Notes: generated from the letters alone by a model not told the origin. 64,000 bases of DNA from Melastoma dodecandrum (GCA_029817715.1 JARUPY010000398.1:2232001-2296000); one strand, 5' to 3'. Shown: positions 17,007 through 25,458, numbered from the stretch's first letter. A program made the numbers and translations.

Positions 17007-18344
17007 ATGACCGACCTCGCCCCCATCGCGGCTCCCGCCCCGCGCATCTCGTTCGTCTCGCTCGGCTGCCCTAAGGCCCTGGTCGATTCCGAGCGCATCC
17101 TCACGCAGTTGCGCGCCGAAGGCTACGAGCTCGCCAAGACCCACGCGGGCGCCGATCTCGTCGTCGTCAACACCTGCGGGTTCCTCGACAGCGCAAAAGC
17201 CGAATCGCTCGAATCGATCGGTGAGGCGCTGCGCGAGAACGGCAAGGTGATCGTCACGGGTTGCATGGGCGCGCAACCCGACGCCATTCGCGAACGCTTT
17301 CCCGAGGTGCTCTCGATCAGCGGCCCGCAGGCCTACGAGACGGTCGTCGCAGCGGTGCATGAGGCGGCGCCGCGCCCGCACGACGCGCGTTTCGACCTCG
17401 TCCCCGACCAAGGCGTGAAGCTCACACCGCGCCACTACGCGTATTTGAAGATTTCGGAGGGCTGCAACAACAGCTGCTCGTTCTGCATCATCCCGCAGCT
17501 GCGCGGCCGTCTCGTCTCGCGCCCTGTCGGCGACGTCCTGCGCGAGGCGGAACGGCTCGTCGCCGCCGGCGTGAAGGAGCTCCTCGTCATCTCGCAGGAC
17601 ACGAGCGCCTACGGCATCGACCTGCGCTACGCCGAAAGCCCCTACAAGGACCGCGCGATCCGCACCCGCTTCCTCGATCTCGCGCGGGAGCTCGGGTCGC
17701 TCGGCGCCTGGGTGCGCCTGCACTACGTCTACCCCTACCCCCACGTCGACGAGATCATCCCGCTCATGGCGGAGGGGCGCGTGCTGCCCTACCTCGACAT
17801 TCCCTTCCAGCACGCGAGCCCCGCCGTGCTCAAGGCGATGCGCCGCCCGGGCGATCAGGCGCGGACGTTGGACCGCATCCGCGCGTGGCGGGAGACCTGT
17901 CCGGACCTGACGCTGCGCTCCACCTTCATCGTGGGTTTCCCCGGCGAGACCGACGCCGACTTCGAGCAGCTTCTCGATTGGCTGGGCGAAGCGAAGATCG
18001 ACCGGGTCGGCGCTTTCCAGTACGAGCCGGTGACCGGCGCGCCGGCACATGCGCTCGGCGCAACGCCCGTCCCCGACGAGGTGAAGGTAGCCCGCCATCG
18101 CCGACTCATGGAACGCCAGCAGGCGATCAGCGCCGCCAAGCAGCGCGCGAAGGTCGGGCGACGTCTGCCGATCCTCGTCGACGACGGCGGCCCGCGCGGC
18201 GGACTCGGCCGCACCAAGGGCGATGCGCCCGAGATCGACGGCAAGGTGCGCATCGAGAGCCGGCGCCCGCTCCGCGCCGGCGAGATCGTCACCGCAAGAA
18301 TTACCGGCGCAGATGCCTACGATCTGACGGCCACACTAAGTTAA
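17007..18344 (+). CDS. rimO: Ribosomal protein S12 methylthiotransferase RimO
   Basis: 445 aa from the ATG at 17007. RimO is a radical-SAM enzyme that methylthiolates the conserved aspartate of ribosomal protein S12. The N-terminal MTTase domain carries the three cysteines of its iron-sulfur cluster (C21 in SLGCPK, C57 in NTCGF, C86 in TGCMGA). The radical-SAM CX3CX2C is [10 protein letters not shown] (C153, C157, C160), and a C-terminal TRAM domain ends the protein ([22 protein letters not shown]). It is single-copy housekeeping, yet lies between the first and second barrel paralogues. An AT-rich leader follows it. Confidence 0.97.
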   Translation: MTDLAPIAAPAPRISFVSLGCPKALVDSERILTQLRAEGYELAKTHAGADLVVVNTCGFLDSAKAESLESIGEALRENGKVIVTGCMGAQPDAIRERFPEVLSISGPQAYETVVAAVHEAAPRPHDARFDLVPDQGVKLTPRHYAYLKISEGCNNSCSFCIIPQLRGRLVSRPVGDVLREAERLVAAGVKELLVISQDTSAYGIDLRYAESPYKDRAIRTRFLDLARELGSLGAWVRLHYVYPYPHVDEIIPLMAEGRVLPYLDIPFQHASPAVLKAMRRPGDQARTLDRIRAWRETCPDLTLRSTFIVGFPGETDADFEQLLDWLGEAKIDRVGAFQYEPVTGAPAHALGATPVPDEVKVARHRRLMERQQAISAAKQRAKVGRRLPILVDDGGPRGGLGRTKGDAPEIDGKVRIESRRPLRAGEIVTARITGADAYDLTATLS

Positions 18345-18525
18345 CCATAGGTCCTTTAAGGCAGACCTTCTGCATTTATTTAAAAGTATTCATCGTCAAT
18401 AAAATCTTACGGTAACGATTCGCATACGCTTAGACTTTTAGAAGGTCGCGTGAGACCTGTTCCGGGCACCCCCGAGCCCCGGCAGGTGGGCGGCTTCGGC
18501 GCCGCCGCCTTCAAAGGATGTCGAC
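18345..18525 (+). promoter_or_regulatory. AT-rich promoter/leader region of barrel gene 2
   Basis: 181 bp. The first ~95 bases are strikingly AT-rich for this genome (CATTTATTTAAAAGTATTC, AATAAAATCTTACGG), as expected for a strong promoter. The distal part has a hairpin GGCGGC-TTCGGC-GCCGCC (18489-18506) just before the AAAGGA ribosome site and the GTG at 18526. Exact -35 and -10 boxes are not assigned. Confidence 0.5.
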
Positions 18526-19305
18526 GTGACCCGCAAGCTTCTTCTCTCGTCCGTGGCCTTCGCCGCGATCACCGGCCCGGCCTTCGCGGCCGACCTGCCG
18601 TCCCGCCGCGCGCCGCCGGTGTATGCGCCCCCGCCGCCGATCCCGGTCTTCACCTGGACCGGCTTCTATGTCGGTGGCCAGGTCGGCTATGAATTCGGCT
18701 CCTCGCGCGCCCGCGTCGTCAACAACGTGACCGGCGCCCCGATCGGCGTCGGCAGCGGCAATGCCAACGGCATCGTCGGTGGCGCGCATGTCGGCTATCT
18801 CTACTCGACGCAGTCGATCCCCTACTTCGGCGGCGTCCTCGGAACGGGCGGCGTCATCGGCGTCGAGGGCGATGTCGACGGCACGTCGGCGCGCGCGAAC
18901 TATGTCATCGGCCCGGTGGCCGGCACATCCCGCGAGAACATCCAAGGGTCGGTGCGCGGCCGTCTCGGCGTCGCGGCGGATCGTGCGCTGTTCTACGTGA
19001 CGGGCGGCGCGGCCTTCGGCAGCCTCACCAACACCTATTCCTCGCCGTTCGGCATCGATTCCTACGACCACACCAAGATCGGCTGGACGGCCGGTGCTGG
19101 CGTTGAATACGCGATCACGAACAACTGGTCGGCGCGCGTCGAGTACCGCTACACGGACTTCGGCCGCGTGAACGACGTGCTGGCGGCCTCGACGCCGGGC
19201 GGCATCGGGACGGCGTCGCACCGCCTGTCGGACAACCGCGTGCAGGCTGGCTTCAGCTACCGGTTCGACACATTTTCGCCCGTTCCGGTGGTCGCGCGCT
19301 ACTGA
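18526..19305 (+). CDS. Outer-membrane beta-barrel protein, paralogue 2 of 3
   Basis: 259 aa from a GTG start with AAAGGA at good spacing. It has a signal peptide TRKLLLSSVAFAAITGPAFA, the shared mature start [19 protein letters not shown], the [17 protein letters not shown] strand, GVEGDVDG turn, LGVAADRALFYVTGGAAFG and YRYTDFGRV strands, and the terminal VPVVARY. It is closer to paralogue 3 than to 1 in the middle segment (AHVGYLYSTQSIPYFGGVLG against GHVGYLFSTQSLPFFGGALG). No T-tailed terminator follows, only a stem-loop, so it may be read together with paralogue 3. Confidence 0.92.
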   Translation: MTRKLLLSSVAFAAITGPAFAADLPSRRAPPVYAPPPPIPVFTWTGFYVGGQVGYEFGSSRARVVNNVTGAPIGVGSGNANGIVGGAHVGYLYSTQSIPYFGGVLGTGGVIGVEGDVDGTSARANYVIGPVAGTSRENIQGSVRGRLGVAADRALFYVTGGAAFGSLTNTYSSPFGIDSYDHTKIGWTAGAGVEYAITNNWSARVEYRYTDFGRVNDVLAASTPGGIGTASHRLSDNRVQAGFSYRFDTFSPVPVVARY

Positions 19306-19351
19306 TCCGCGCGCGATCGAACCGGCTGACACGCCGTTTCGGCGCGCCTGA

Positions 19352-19388
19352 GCCGCGATTTGCCCAAAAGATGTGCAAATCGTGGCTC
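19352..19388. other. 13-bp inverted repeat between barrel genes 2 and 3
   Basis: AGCCGCGATTTGC at 19352-19364 and GCAAATCGTGGCT at 19376-19388 form a stem with one mismatch and an 11-base loop. There is no T-run, so it is either a processing or attenuation structure between the two barrel genes, or an operator upstream of the third gene (start at 19491). Confidence 0.55.
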
Positions 19389-19490
19389 TTGCGTCACCCC
19401 GGGCTCGTTTGCGGCCGCTCGCCTTCGAAACCGTCGGCTTTCGCCAAAGTCCGCGGGTTTAAGACCCGCCGTTCTTGAAAGGGGAACTCG

Positions 19491-20258
19491 ATGAAACTCA
19501 ACTCCGTCAGCGCCGCCGTCGCGCTCGCGCTCATGTCCACGACGGCCATGGCCGCCGATCTTCCGTCGCGCCGCGCTCCGCCGGTCTACGTGCCGCCGCC
19601 GCCGATCCCGGCCTTTACCTGGACCGGTCTCTATGTCGGTGCGCATGCCGGTTACGCCTTCGGCAATTCCAGCTCGGTCGCCACGGCCGGCGGCATTCCC
19701 CTCGCCGCTGGCGCCGGCAGCCCGAACGGCGTCATCGGCGGCGGCCACGTCGGCTACCTGTTCTCGACGCAGTCTCTGCCGTTCTTCGGCGGCGCGCTCG
19801 GCACCGGCGGCGTGTTCGGTGTCGAAGGCGACGTCGACGGCTCGAACTACCGCTCCAATTACGGCCTCGGCGCGCTTGCCACCTCGACGCGCGACGACAT
19901 CCAGGGCTCGATCCGCGGCCGTCTCGGCGTCGCGGTCGATCGCGCCCTGTTCTACGCCACCGGCGGTGCGGCCTTCGGCGGCCTGACCAACAACTACTTC
20001 GGGCCGTTCGGCACCGACTCCTTCGACCACACCCGCGTCGGGTACACGGTGGGCGGCGGTGTCGAATATGCCTTCACCAACAACTGGTCGGCCCGCGTCG
20101 AATATCGCTACACGGACTACGGCACGTTCACGGACAATCTCGCGGCCTCGTTCCCGGGCGTGAACGTGCGTCGTCGCGAGACCGACAACCGCGTGATGGC
20201 GGGCGTCAGCTACCACTTCAACGTGCTGAACCCGGCTCCGGTCGTCGCCCGCTACTGA
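19491..20258 (+). CDS. Outer-membrane beta-barrel protein, paralogue 3 of 3
   Basis: 255 aa, ATG preceded by AAAGGGGA. Signal peptide MKLNSVSAAVALALMSTTAMA, then the same mature start [19 protein letters not shown], barrel strands [51 protein letters not shown] and VEYRYTDYGTF, and the terminal APVVARY. It is followed by an intrinsic terminator almost identical to that of paralogue 1. The cluster most likely arose by tandem duplication. Its role is probably outer-membrane structure or small-molecule passage; no substrate is indicated. Confidence 0.92.
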   Translation: MKLNSVSAAVALALMSTTAMAADLPSRRAPPVYVPPPPIPAFTWTGLYVGAHAGYAFGNSSSVATAGGIPLAAGAGSPNGVIGGGHVGYLFSTQSLPFFGGALGTGGVFGVEGDVDGSNYRSNYGLGALATSTRDDIQGSIRGRLGVAVDRALFYATGGAAFGGLTNNYFGPFGTDSFDHTRVGYTVGGGVEYAFTNNWSARVEYRYTDYGTFTDNLAASFPGVNVRRRETDNRVMAGVSYHFNVLNPAPVVARY

Positions 20259-20284
20259 GCGCACGATCGCGCAAGGACAGGACA

Positions 20285-20316
20285 AGAAAACCCGGCTTCG
20301 CGGCCGGGTTTTTTTC
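20285..20316. terminator. Bidirectional intrinsic terminator between barrel gene 3 and the oxidoreductase gene
   Basis: Stem AACCCGGC (20289-20296) / GCCGGGTT (20303-20310) with a TTCGCG loop, followed by TTTTTTT on the plus side and flanked by AAAA on the left. It can therefore end both the plus-strand barrel transcript and the minus-strand oxidoreductase transcript, whose stop is at 20351. Confidence 0.9.
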
Positions 20317-20350
20317 GTACGTGGATCGCTCGCGGTGCGCGCGGCTGGCG

Positions 20351-21325
20351 TCAGATCAGCAGCACCGTCGAGCCCGTGGTCTCGCGCGCCTCGAGCGCTT
20401 TGTGCACCGAGACGACATCCTCGAGCGAGGCCGTTGCGTGGAGGGCGATCTTCACCTCGCCTTTCGACACGACGCGCATCAGGTCGCGCGACATCTTCTG
20501 CAGGTTGGCAGCATCTGCGGTGTAGGTGGCGAGCGTCGGGCGCGTCACGAAAAGGGAGCCCTTCGCCGCGAGAAGCCCCACGTCGAAGCCCTCGATCTTG
20601 CCGGACGCCGAGCCGAAGCTCGCGAGGAGACCAAGCGGGCGCAGGCAGTCGAGAGAGCCGAGGAACGTCGCCTGTCCGACGCCGTCGTAGACGACCGCAC
20701 AGAGCTTGCCTTTGGTGATCTCGCGAACACGAGCGGCGAAATCCTCGTCGCGATAGAGGATCACGTGCTTGGCGCCGGCTTTCTTTGCGAGGGCCGCCTT
20801 TTCCGGCGAGCCCGCGGTGCCGATGACGGTGGCGCCGAGCGCCTTTCCCCATTGGCACAGGATCAAACCGACACCACCAGCCGCGGCGTGGACGAGGATG
20901 GTATCGCCGGGCTTCACCTTGTAGGTCTGGCGCAACAGGTATTGCGCGGTAAGGCCCTTCAGCATCATCGCGGCGGCGGTCTCGGCGGCGATCGCCTTGG
21001 GCAGGCGCACCAGCCGGTCGGCCGGGACGTTGCGCTCGTCCGCGTAGCAGCCGAGCGTTCCGACGAAGGCGACGCGGTCGCCCTCCTTCCAGTCCTTGAC
21101 GCCCTTGCCGAGCGCGACCACCTCGCCGGCGCCTTCGTTGCCGGGCGTGAACGGCATCGACGGGGGCCGGTAGGCGCCCGTGCGGAAGTAGGTGTCGATG
21201 TAGTTGACGCCGACGGCCTGGAAGCGCACCCGAACCTCGCCTTTGGCGGGCGGCGGGAGATCGACCTCCTCGATCTTCATGACCTCGGGGCCGCCGAATT
21301 CATGGACCAGCACCGCACGCGTCAT
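20351..21325 (-). CDS. qor: NADPH:quinone reductase, zinc-free MDR family
   Basis: 324 aa from the ATG at 21325 (MTRAVLVHEFGGPEVM). Medium-chain dehydrogenase fold without the zinc-ligand set: GroES-like catalytic domain with NYIDTYFRTGAY and GNEGAGEVVALGKGV, then the Rossmann motif HAAAGGVGLILCQWGKALGA and a dimer/substrate segment ending GSTVLLI. Such enzymes reduce quinones with NADPH in the cytoplasm. It lies 29 bp after fabZ on the same strand, where lpxA would be expected in a lipid A operon, so it probably forms a transcription unit with lpxD-like and fabZ. Confidence 0.92.
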   Translation of the reverse strand: MTRAVLVHEFGGPEVMKIEEVDLPPPAKGEVRVRFQAVGVNYIDTYFRTGAYRPPSMPFTPGNEGAGEVVALGKGVKDWKEGDRVAFVGTLGCYADERNVPADRLVRLPKAIAAETAAAMMLKGLTAQYLLRQTYKVKPGDTILVHAAAGGVGLILCQWGKALGATVIGTAGSPEKAALAKKAGAKHVILYRDEDFAARVREITKGKLCAVVYDGVGQATFLGSLDCLRPLGLLASFGSASGKIEGFDVGLLAAKGSLFVTRPTLATYTADAANLQKMSRDLMRVVSKGEVKIALHATASLEDVVSVHKALEARETTGSTVLLI

Positions 21326-21354
21326 GAGAGATCTCCCTGTGGACTGTCGTTCGA

Positions 21355-21858
21355 TCAGGCGGCGGCGGTGCTCAGCATGGCCGAAAACTCCGCTTCGCAC
21401 ACGCATTGGCCATCGACCAGCGCACGCCCCTTGAACCACCAGATATTGCGGCGGCGGTTCGTCTGCTCGACGTGGAATTCGACGCGGTCACCCGGCACCA
21501 CCGGCTTGCGGAACTTGGCCTTGTCGATCGTCGTAAAATAGACGAGCGGGGGCTGGGCGTAATCCTTGGCGAAGGCGAGGATGCACATGGCCCCGGCCGT
21601 CTGCGCCATGCCCTCAACGAGGAGCACGCCCGGCATGATCGGCGTCCCGGGGAAATGTCCCTGGAAGTGCGGCTCGTTCATCGTGACGTTCTTGATGCCG
21701 ATGCACGAGACGTCGTCGACCGCCTCGATGATCCGGTCCACCAGCAGGAACGGATAGCGATGCGGCAGGCTCTTCAGGATCTGCTGGATGTCGAACGTCT
21801 TGCCGCTCTTCGCGCCAGGCGCCGTCGTTGCCACCGCCTCGTCCATGATGTCGCTCAC
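21355..21858 (-). CDS. fabZ: 3-hydroxyacyl-ACP dehydratase FabZ
   Basis: 167 aa from a GTG at 21858 that has GGAG upstream (an ATG at 21846 is the alternative). Hot-dog fold dehydratase of fatty acid elongation. Motifs: [13 protein letters not shown], the catalytic histidine H68 in [20 protein letters not shown] and glutamate E82 in the same block. The N-terminus is ~20 residues longer than in E. coli FabZ. It follows an lpxD-like gene as in the classical lpxD-fabZ-lpxA-lpxB operon, but lpxA and lpxB do not follow, so another fabZ may exist elsewhere in the genome. Confidence 0.93.
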   Translation of the reverse strand: MSDIMDEAVATTAPGAKSGKTFDIQQILKSLPHRYPFLLVDRIIEAVDDVSCIGIKNVTMNEPHFQGHFPGTPIMPGVLLVEGMAQTAGAMCILAFAKDYAQPPLVYFTTIDKAKFRKPVVPGDRVEFHVEQTNRRRNIWWFKGRALVDGQCVCEAEFSAMLSTAAA

Positions 21859-21923
21859 TGGCTCCGTTCCGCCGCCGCGTCGCGGCACGCTCTAACGCAT
21901 TTCGCCGAGCGACGATACAAACC

Positions 21924-22733
21924 TCACGCGACGAAGCCGAAGCGCGCCAGGCGCGCGATCGTCGTCTCGCTGACGACGACGGCCGAGGTGCCGATCGAGG
22001 CGCCGTCGCCGACCACCGTATCCTCCAGGCTGCCGCGCTCAACGGCGCTGTTGGCGCCGATCTCGACGTCATTCTGGATGATCACACGCCCGACGAACGG
22101 CGTGCGGAGGCCCGAGATCGGATCGAGAGCCGGACCTCCGTGCCCGATCCGGACGCCGGAGTGGATGATGACGCGGTCGCCGACGAGCGCGTTGGCGATC
22201 GAGACCTGCGCATCGATCGTGCAGTGGCGCCCGATCCGCACACCGGGCGCGATCGTCGTGTTGGCGCCGATGGTCGTGCCCGTGCCGATCTCGACGCCCG
22301 CGCCGATGACGACGCCCGGGTCGACGAGAATGCCCGGCTCGAGGATCGCCAGCGCATGCACGATCGCGTGCGGCGAGATCCCGTCGGCGCCGTAGACGGG
22401 AAGCGGACCGCCGCGCGCGGGGTGGAAGAGCGTCGCCGCGCGGCGGAAGGCGCGGAGCGGATCGTCGGTCACGAGGGCATGCGTGTGCGTCGGCACATGC
22501 GCCGCGAGCGCAGGAGCGACGAAACATGCGCCGGCGCCTGTCGCGCGCAGGTCGTCGATCGAGGTCTCGTCGGCACAGACGGTGACGTCCTGCGGCCCCG
22601 CGCGATCGAGAGCGGCGACATCGGAGAGAAGCAGGCCCGGATCGGCCGTCGGCGGGAGGGGCGTGACGCCACGTTCCGCGACGAGCGCCAGCGCGACGCG
22701 ACCGATCGGACGCGAGAAGCGGAGATCGCTCAC
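21924..22733 (-). CDS. lpxD: LpxD-like acyltransferase, C-terminally truncated
   Basis: 269 aa from a GTG start; typical LpxD is about 340 aa. LpxD adds the second acyl chain to UDP-glucosamine in lipid A synthesis. The uridine-binding N-terminal domain and the start of the left-handed beta-helix are present (GAGVEIGTGTTIGANTTIAPGVRIG, PFVGRVIIQNDVEIGANSAV). After ERGSLEDTVVGDGASIGTS the sequence stops within 20 residues. The coils that carry the catalytic histidine (the IGHNV/IAHNV turn) and the C-terminal helices are missing. Only 65 bp separate its stop from the fabZ start, so the missing part is deleted and not merely shifted to another frame. It is probably not a functional lipid A enzyme unless its role differs. 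Confidence 0.82.
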   Translation of the reverse strand: MSDLRFSRPIGRVALALVAERGVTPLPPTADPGLLLSDVAALDRAGPQDVTVCADETSIDDLRATGAGACFVAPALAAHVPTHTHALVTDDPLRAFRRAATLFHPARGGPLPVYGADGISPHAIVHALAILEPGILVDPGVVIGAGVEIGTGTTIGANTTIAPGVRIGRHCTIDAQVSIANALVGDRVIIHSGVRIGHGGPALDPISGLRTPFVGRVIIQNDVEIGANSAVERGSLEDTVVGDGASIGTSAVVVSETTIARLARFGFVA

Positions 22734-22813
22734 GGAAAGACCCCGACTGACATGGCGGGGGACTTAACCGATCGTGCCGACGAGAGGAAGTCGGACGTCG
22801 AGCGGCGAGACAT

Positions 22814-22848
22814 CAAAAAGGGAGAGGGAGCGACGGCTCCCTCTCCCT
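22814..22848 (-). terminator. Intrinsic terminator of sgaA
   Basis: Perfect 13-bp stem AGGGAGAGGGAGC (22819-22831) / GCTCCCTCTCCCT (22836-22848) with a 4-base loop. Read on the minus strand it is followed by TTTTTGATG. It lies 22 bases past the sgaA stop. Confidence 0.93.
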
Positions 22849-22870
22849 GAACTGCGGCTGCGACGAGTGA

Positions 22871-24082
22871 TTACTCCGCCGCTTGGGCGACCGGCTGCTT
22901 CTGCGCGTGATGGGAGGCGATGACCTCCATCGCCGCCTGGACGCCACCCTTCTTATAGGGAATCCCGGCGAGTTCGAAGCCCATCTCGACGCCCGTCAGC
23001 GCGCCGAGCACCGTCAGATCGTTCGTGTCGGCGAGGTGGCCGATGCGGAAGATCTTGTCCGCGACCTTGTTGAGACCGGCGCCGAGGGACATGTCGAAGG
23101 TCTCGAGAACGAGCTTGCGATAGGCGTCAGCGCCCTTGCCGCCCGGCATCATGACGGCGGTCATCACCGGCGAGACGTAAGGATCGCGCGCCAGGTTTTC
23201 CATGCCCCAGTGCTTGACGGCGGCGCGGGTCGCGGCACCGTGGCGCTTGTGGCGGGCGAAGATGTGCTCGAGCCCCTCTTCGTGCATCAGATCGACCACG
23301 ACATCGAGCCCGTAAAGGATCTGGGTGGCCGGCGTGTATGGGAAAAACCCGTTCTTGTTGTTCGCCGTCATGTCGTCCCAGCGCCAGTAGGCCTTCGGAG
23401 ACGTCGACGTCTTCGAGGCCTCGATCGCCTTGTCGCTCGCCGCGTTGAAGGCGAGGCCCGGCGGCAGCATCAGGCCTTTCTGCGAGCCGGCAACCGTGAC
23501 GTCGATCTTCCACTCGTCGTGACGCAGGTCCGCCGAGCCGAGGCCGGACACGGTGTCGACGAGGTACAGCGCGGGGTGGTTGTTGTCGTCGATCGCCTTG
23601 CGGATGGCGGCGAGATCGCTCAGGAGGCCGCCGGAGGTCTCGTGATGGACCACGCAAACGGCCTTGATCTCGTGGTTCTTGTCGGCCGCGAGCTTTTCCG
23701 CGATCTTGGCCGGGTCGACGCCGCTGCGCCAATCGGACGGGATGAAGTCCGTCACGAAGCCGAGCCGTTGCGCCATCTGATTCCACAGGGTCGCGAACTG
23801 CCCGGTCTCGAACATGAGCAGCTTGTCGCCGGGGCTCAGCGAGTTCATGAGTGCGGCTTCCCAGGCACCCGAGCCAGACGCTGGGAAGATGAAGAGGTTC
23901 TGCTTGGTCTTGAAGATCGTCTTCGTCTTCTCGAGCACGCGCAGCGCGAGTTCCTGGAACTTGGGTCCGCGGTGATCGAGAACCTGATAGTCCATCGCGC
24001 GCAGGACCCGATCGGGAATCGGCACCGGGCCCGGGATCTGCAGGAAATGACGGCCGGCCTTGCGCGGCGATGTGCTGCTCAT
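22871..24082 (-). CDS. sgaA: Serine-glyoxylate aminotransferase
   Basis: 403 aa from the ATG at 24082, which has GGAGGAAGGA upstream. Class V PLP-dependent aminotransferase: serine + glyoxylate to hydroxypyruvate + glycine. The Schiff-base lysine is K202 in AGSQKGLMLPPG, and the substrate and cofactor blocks are LQIPGPVPIPDRVLRAM, FPASGSGAWEAAL and DTVSGLGSADLRHDEW. In methylotrophs it is a key serine-cycle enzyme; in a phototroph it can also salvage phosphoglycolate-derived glyoxylate. No other serine-cycle gene is adjacent. It is monocistronic with a strong terminator, and a TAGAGC-CGAC-GCTCTA inverted repeat lies upstream. Confidence 0.95.
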   Translation of the reverse strand: MSSTSPRKAGRHFLQIPGPVPIPDRVLRAMDYQVLDHRGPKFQELALRVLEKTKTIFKTKQNLFIFPASGSGAWEAALMNSLSPGDKLLMFETGQFATLWNQMAQRLGFVTDFIPSDWRSGVDPAKIAEKLAADKNHEIKAVCVVHHETSGGLLSDLAAIRKAIDDNNHPALYLVDTVSGLGSADLRHDEWKIDVTVAGSQKGLMLPPGLAFNAASDKAIEASKTSTSPKAYWRWDDMTANNKNGFFPYTPATQILYGLDVVVDLMHEEGLEHIFARHKRHGAATRAAVKHWGMENLARDPYVSPVMTAVMMPGGKGADAYRKLVLETFDMSLGAGLNKVADKIFRIGHLADTNDLTVLGALTGVEMGFELAGIPYKKGGVQAAMEVIASHHAQKQPVAQAAE

Positions 24083-24160
24083 TGGAGATCCTTCCTCCCG
24101 TTGTGGATTGTTCTTCCGCGGCAAAGGATGCGTATGCGCGTCGGGAAGCCTGAAGGCATT

Positions 24161-24176
24161 TAGAGCCGACGCTCTA
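24161..24176. promoter_or_regulatory. Inverted repeat TAGAGC-N4-GCTCTA upstream of sgaA
   Basis: A perfect 6-bp palindrome with a 4-base spacer, about 80 bp upstream of the sgaA start codon, next to AT-rich sequence. The position fits an operator or activator site, but no regulator is encoded beside it. Confidence 0.4.
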
Positions 24177-24351
24177 GACGATCAATCGCAAATCTTTTCT
24201 GGATCCAACCATGGTTTTTGCTGAGTTCCCGATAGGCTTTACCGTCAGGCGATTGCTATTGGACATCGACGCCGGGCGGTGCTCTGTCGGCGCAGCGCGG
24301 CGGCGATGCGGCTTAAGACTAGAAAACCCTGTAGATACGGGACGCTAGACG

Positions 24352-24376
24352 GAACCGCGCGGCTCTGCCGCGGTTC
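24352..24376 (+). other. Stem-loop before the DUF1328 gene
   Basis: GAACCGCG (24352-24359) pairs with CGCGGTTC (24369-24376) around a 9-base loop, 29 bases before the ATG at 24406 and just ahead of the CAGGAGTGG ribosome site. It could be a leader structure or the end of an upstream transcript; no T-run follows. Confidence 0.45.
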
Positions 24377-24405
24377 TGCCGCAATCGAAACAGGAGTGGG
24401 ACCAC

Positions 24406-24582
24406 ATGCCGGTCGGCAATCTTCTTTATTGGGCGCTCGTTTTTCTGATCGTTGCGATCGTCGCGGCCGCCCTCGGCTTCGGTGGAGTCGCCGGCACGGC
24501 ATCGAGCGCGGCGCATCTCGTCTTTTGGGTGGCGATCGTCCTGCTCGTCATCTCGCTGATCATGAATTTCGTGCGCCGCTGA
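24406..24582 (+). CDS. DUF1328 (UPF0391) small membrane protein
   Basis: 58 aa with a clear CAGGAG ribosome site. The sequence starts [20 protein letters not shown], followed by the [15 protein letters not shown] family motif and a second hydrophobic segment [16 protein letters not shown], then FVRR. Two transmembrane helices separated by a glycine-rich turn are typical of the family, which is common in Proteobacteria, often stress-induced and of unknown function. It is monocistronic or read with the next gene 84 bp away. Confidence 0.9.
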   Translation: MPVGNLLYWALVFLIVAIVAAALGFGGVAGTASSAAHLVFWVAIVLLVISLIMNFVRR

Positions 24583-24666
24583 CGCACCTTTGCGCGGCCG
24601 GCGATTGCGCCGTGCCGCGCCGATTTAAGCTGTCGAACGCCGGGCGGCAGGCTAAGCACGCGCTCG

Positions 24667-25437
24667 ATGCGCCGCGTCATTCTTTCCATTTCGGTCTGCC
24701 TCGCCATCGTGTGGCTGGCGCCGCGCCCGGTCGATGCCCAGGTTCGCGGCCTGCTCTGGCGGGTCGTGCAGACGTGTCTCGCCAACACCAAGCTGACGGG
24801 CGGCGCCTTTCCATGCCTCGCCGTCGATCTGCACGAGGGCGCCGACCACGGGTATGCGGTGCTACGGGCGCCCTTCGAGGATACGCACATCATCGTGACG
24901 CCGACCGTGCGCACGAGCGGCATCGAAGCCGACCGGTTGCGCGGACCGACAGCGCCGAACTATTTCCGCGACGCCTGGACCGCGCGCCATTTCGTGACGG
25001 ATGATCTGCCGCGCAAGCCGACCCGGGACGACCTCGCGCTCGCCATCAATTCGAGATACGGCCGCAGCCAGGATCAGCTGCACATCCACGTCGATTGCCT
25101 GCGCCCCGACGTGAAGCGTTCGCTCGCGCGCCAGCGCGGCCAGATCCATCAACAGAGTTGGACCCGGCTTTCGATCCTGCCGCAGGCGCCGCGCTACTAT
25201 GCGACGGCGCTCGCCTCGCCGGACCTCGCCAACCTGAACCTGTTCGATCTCGCGGCGAGCGGACTGAAGGTCGACGATGCCGACGACATGGACAGCGTGA
25301 CGATCGTCGTGGCCGGCGCCGCGGACGTTGACGGAGCGCCCGGCTTCATCGTTCTCGCCCGTCAGCGGCTCTCGAATACGTCCGACATCGCACATGGCGA
25401 GGCGCTCCTCGACCATGCCTGCGCCTCGTTCCGCTGA
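24667..25437 (+). CDS. cdh: CDP-diacylglycerol pyrophosphatase
   Basis: 256 aa. Signal peptide MRRVILSISVCLAIVWLAPRPVDA. HIT-like hydrolase of the Cdh family: ATHRAPFEDTHI-type substrate block here as APFEDTHIIVTPTVRTSGIE, and the histidine-triad-like active site QDQLHIHVDC. The enzyme splits CDP-diacylglycerol to phosphatidate and CMP at the outer face of the inner membrane. E. coli Cdh has a membrane-anchored N-terminus; here the segment looks cleavable, so the location may be periplasmic. It converges with dnaN, leaving 21 bp. Confidence 0.88.
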   Translation: MRRVILSISVCLAIVWLAPRPVDAQVRGLLWRVVQTCLANTKLTGGAFPCLAVDLHEGADHGYAVLRAPFEDTHIIVTPTVRTSGIEADRLRGPTAPNYFRDAWTARHFVTDDLPRKPTRDDLALAINSRYGRSQDQLHIHVDCLRPDVKRSLARQRGQIHQQSWTRLSILPQAPRYYATALASPDLANLNLFDLAASGLKVDDADDMDSVTIVVAGAADVDGAPGFIVLARQRLSNTSDIAHGEALLDHACASFR

Positions 25438-25458
25438 CGGCGACGCATCGCGCCGGGT

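Larger units (their letters stand above)
24083..24405. other. 323-bp divergent intergenic region (sgaA / DUF1328 gene)
   Basis: No coding signal seen. It must hold the minus-strand promoter of sgaA and the plus-strand promoter of the small membrane protein. It contains the inverted repeat at 24161-24176, a locally AT-rich stretch around 24181-24240 and a stem-loop at 24352-24376. Confidence 0.55.

Noticed and set aside
21859..21923. Frameshift hypothesis for the short lpxD
   Set aside because: The gap to fabZ is 65 bp in every frame, far too short for the ~70 missing residues, so a deletion fits better.
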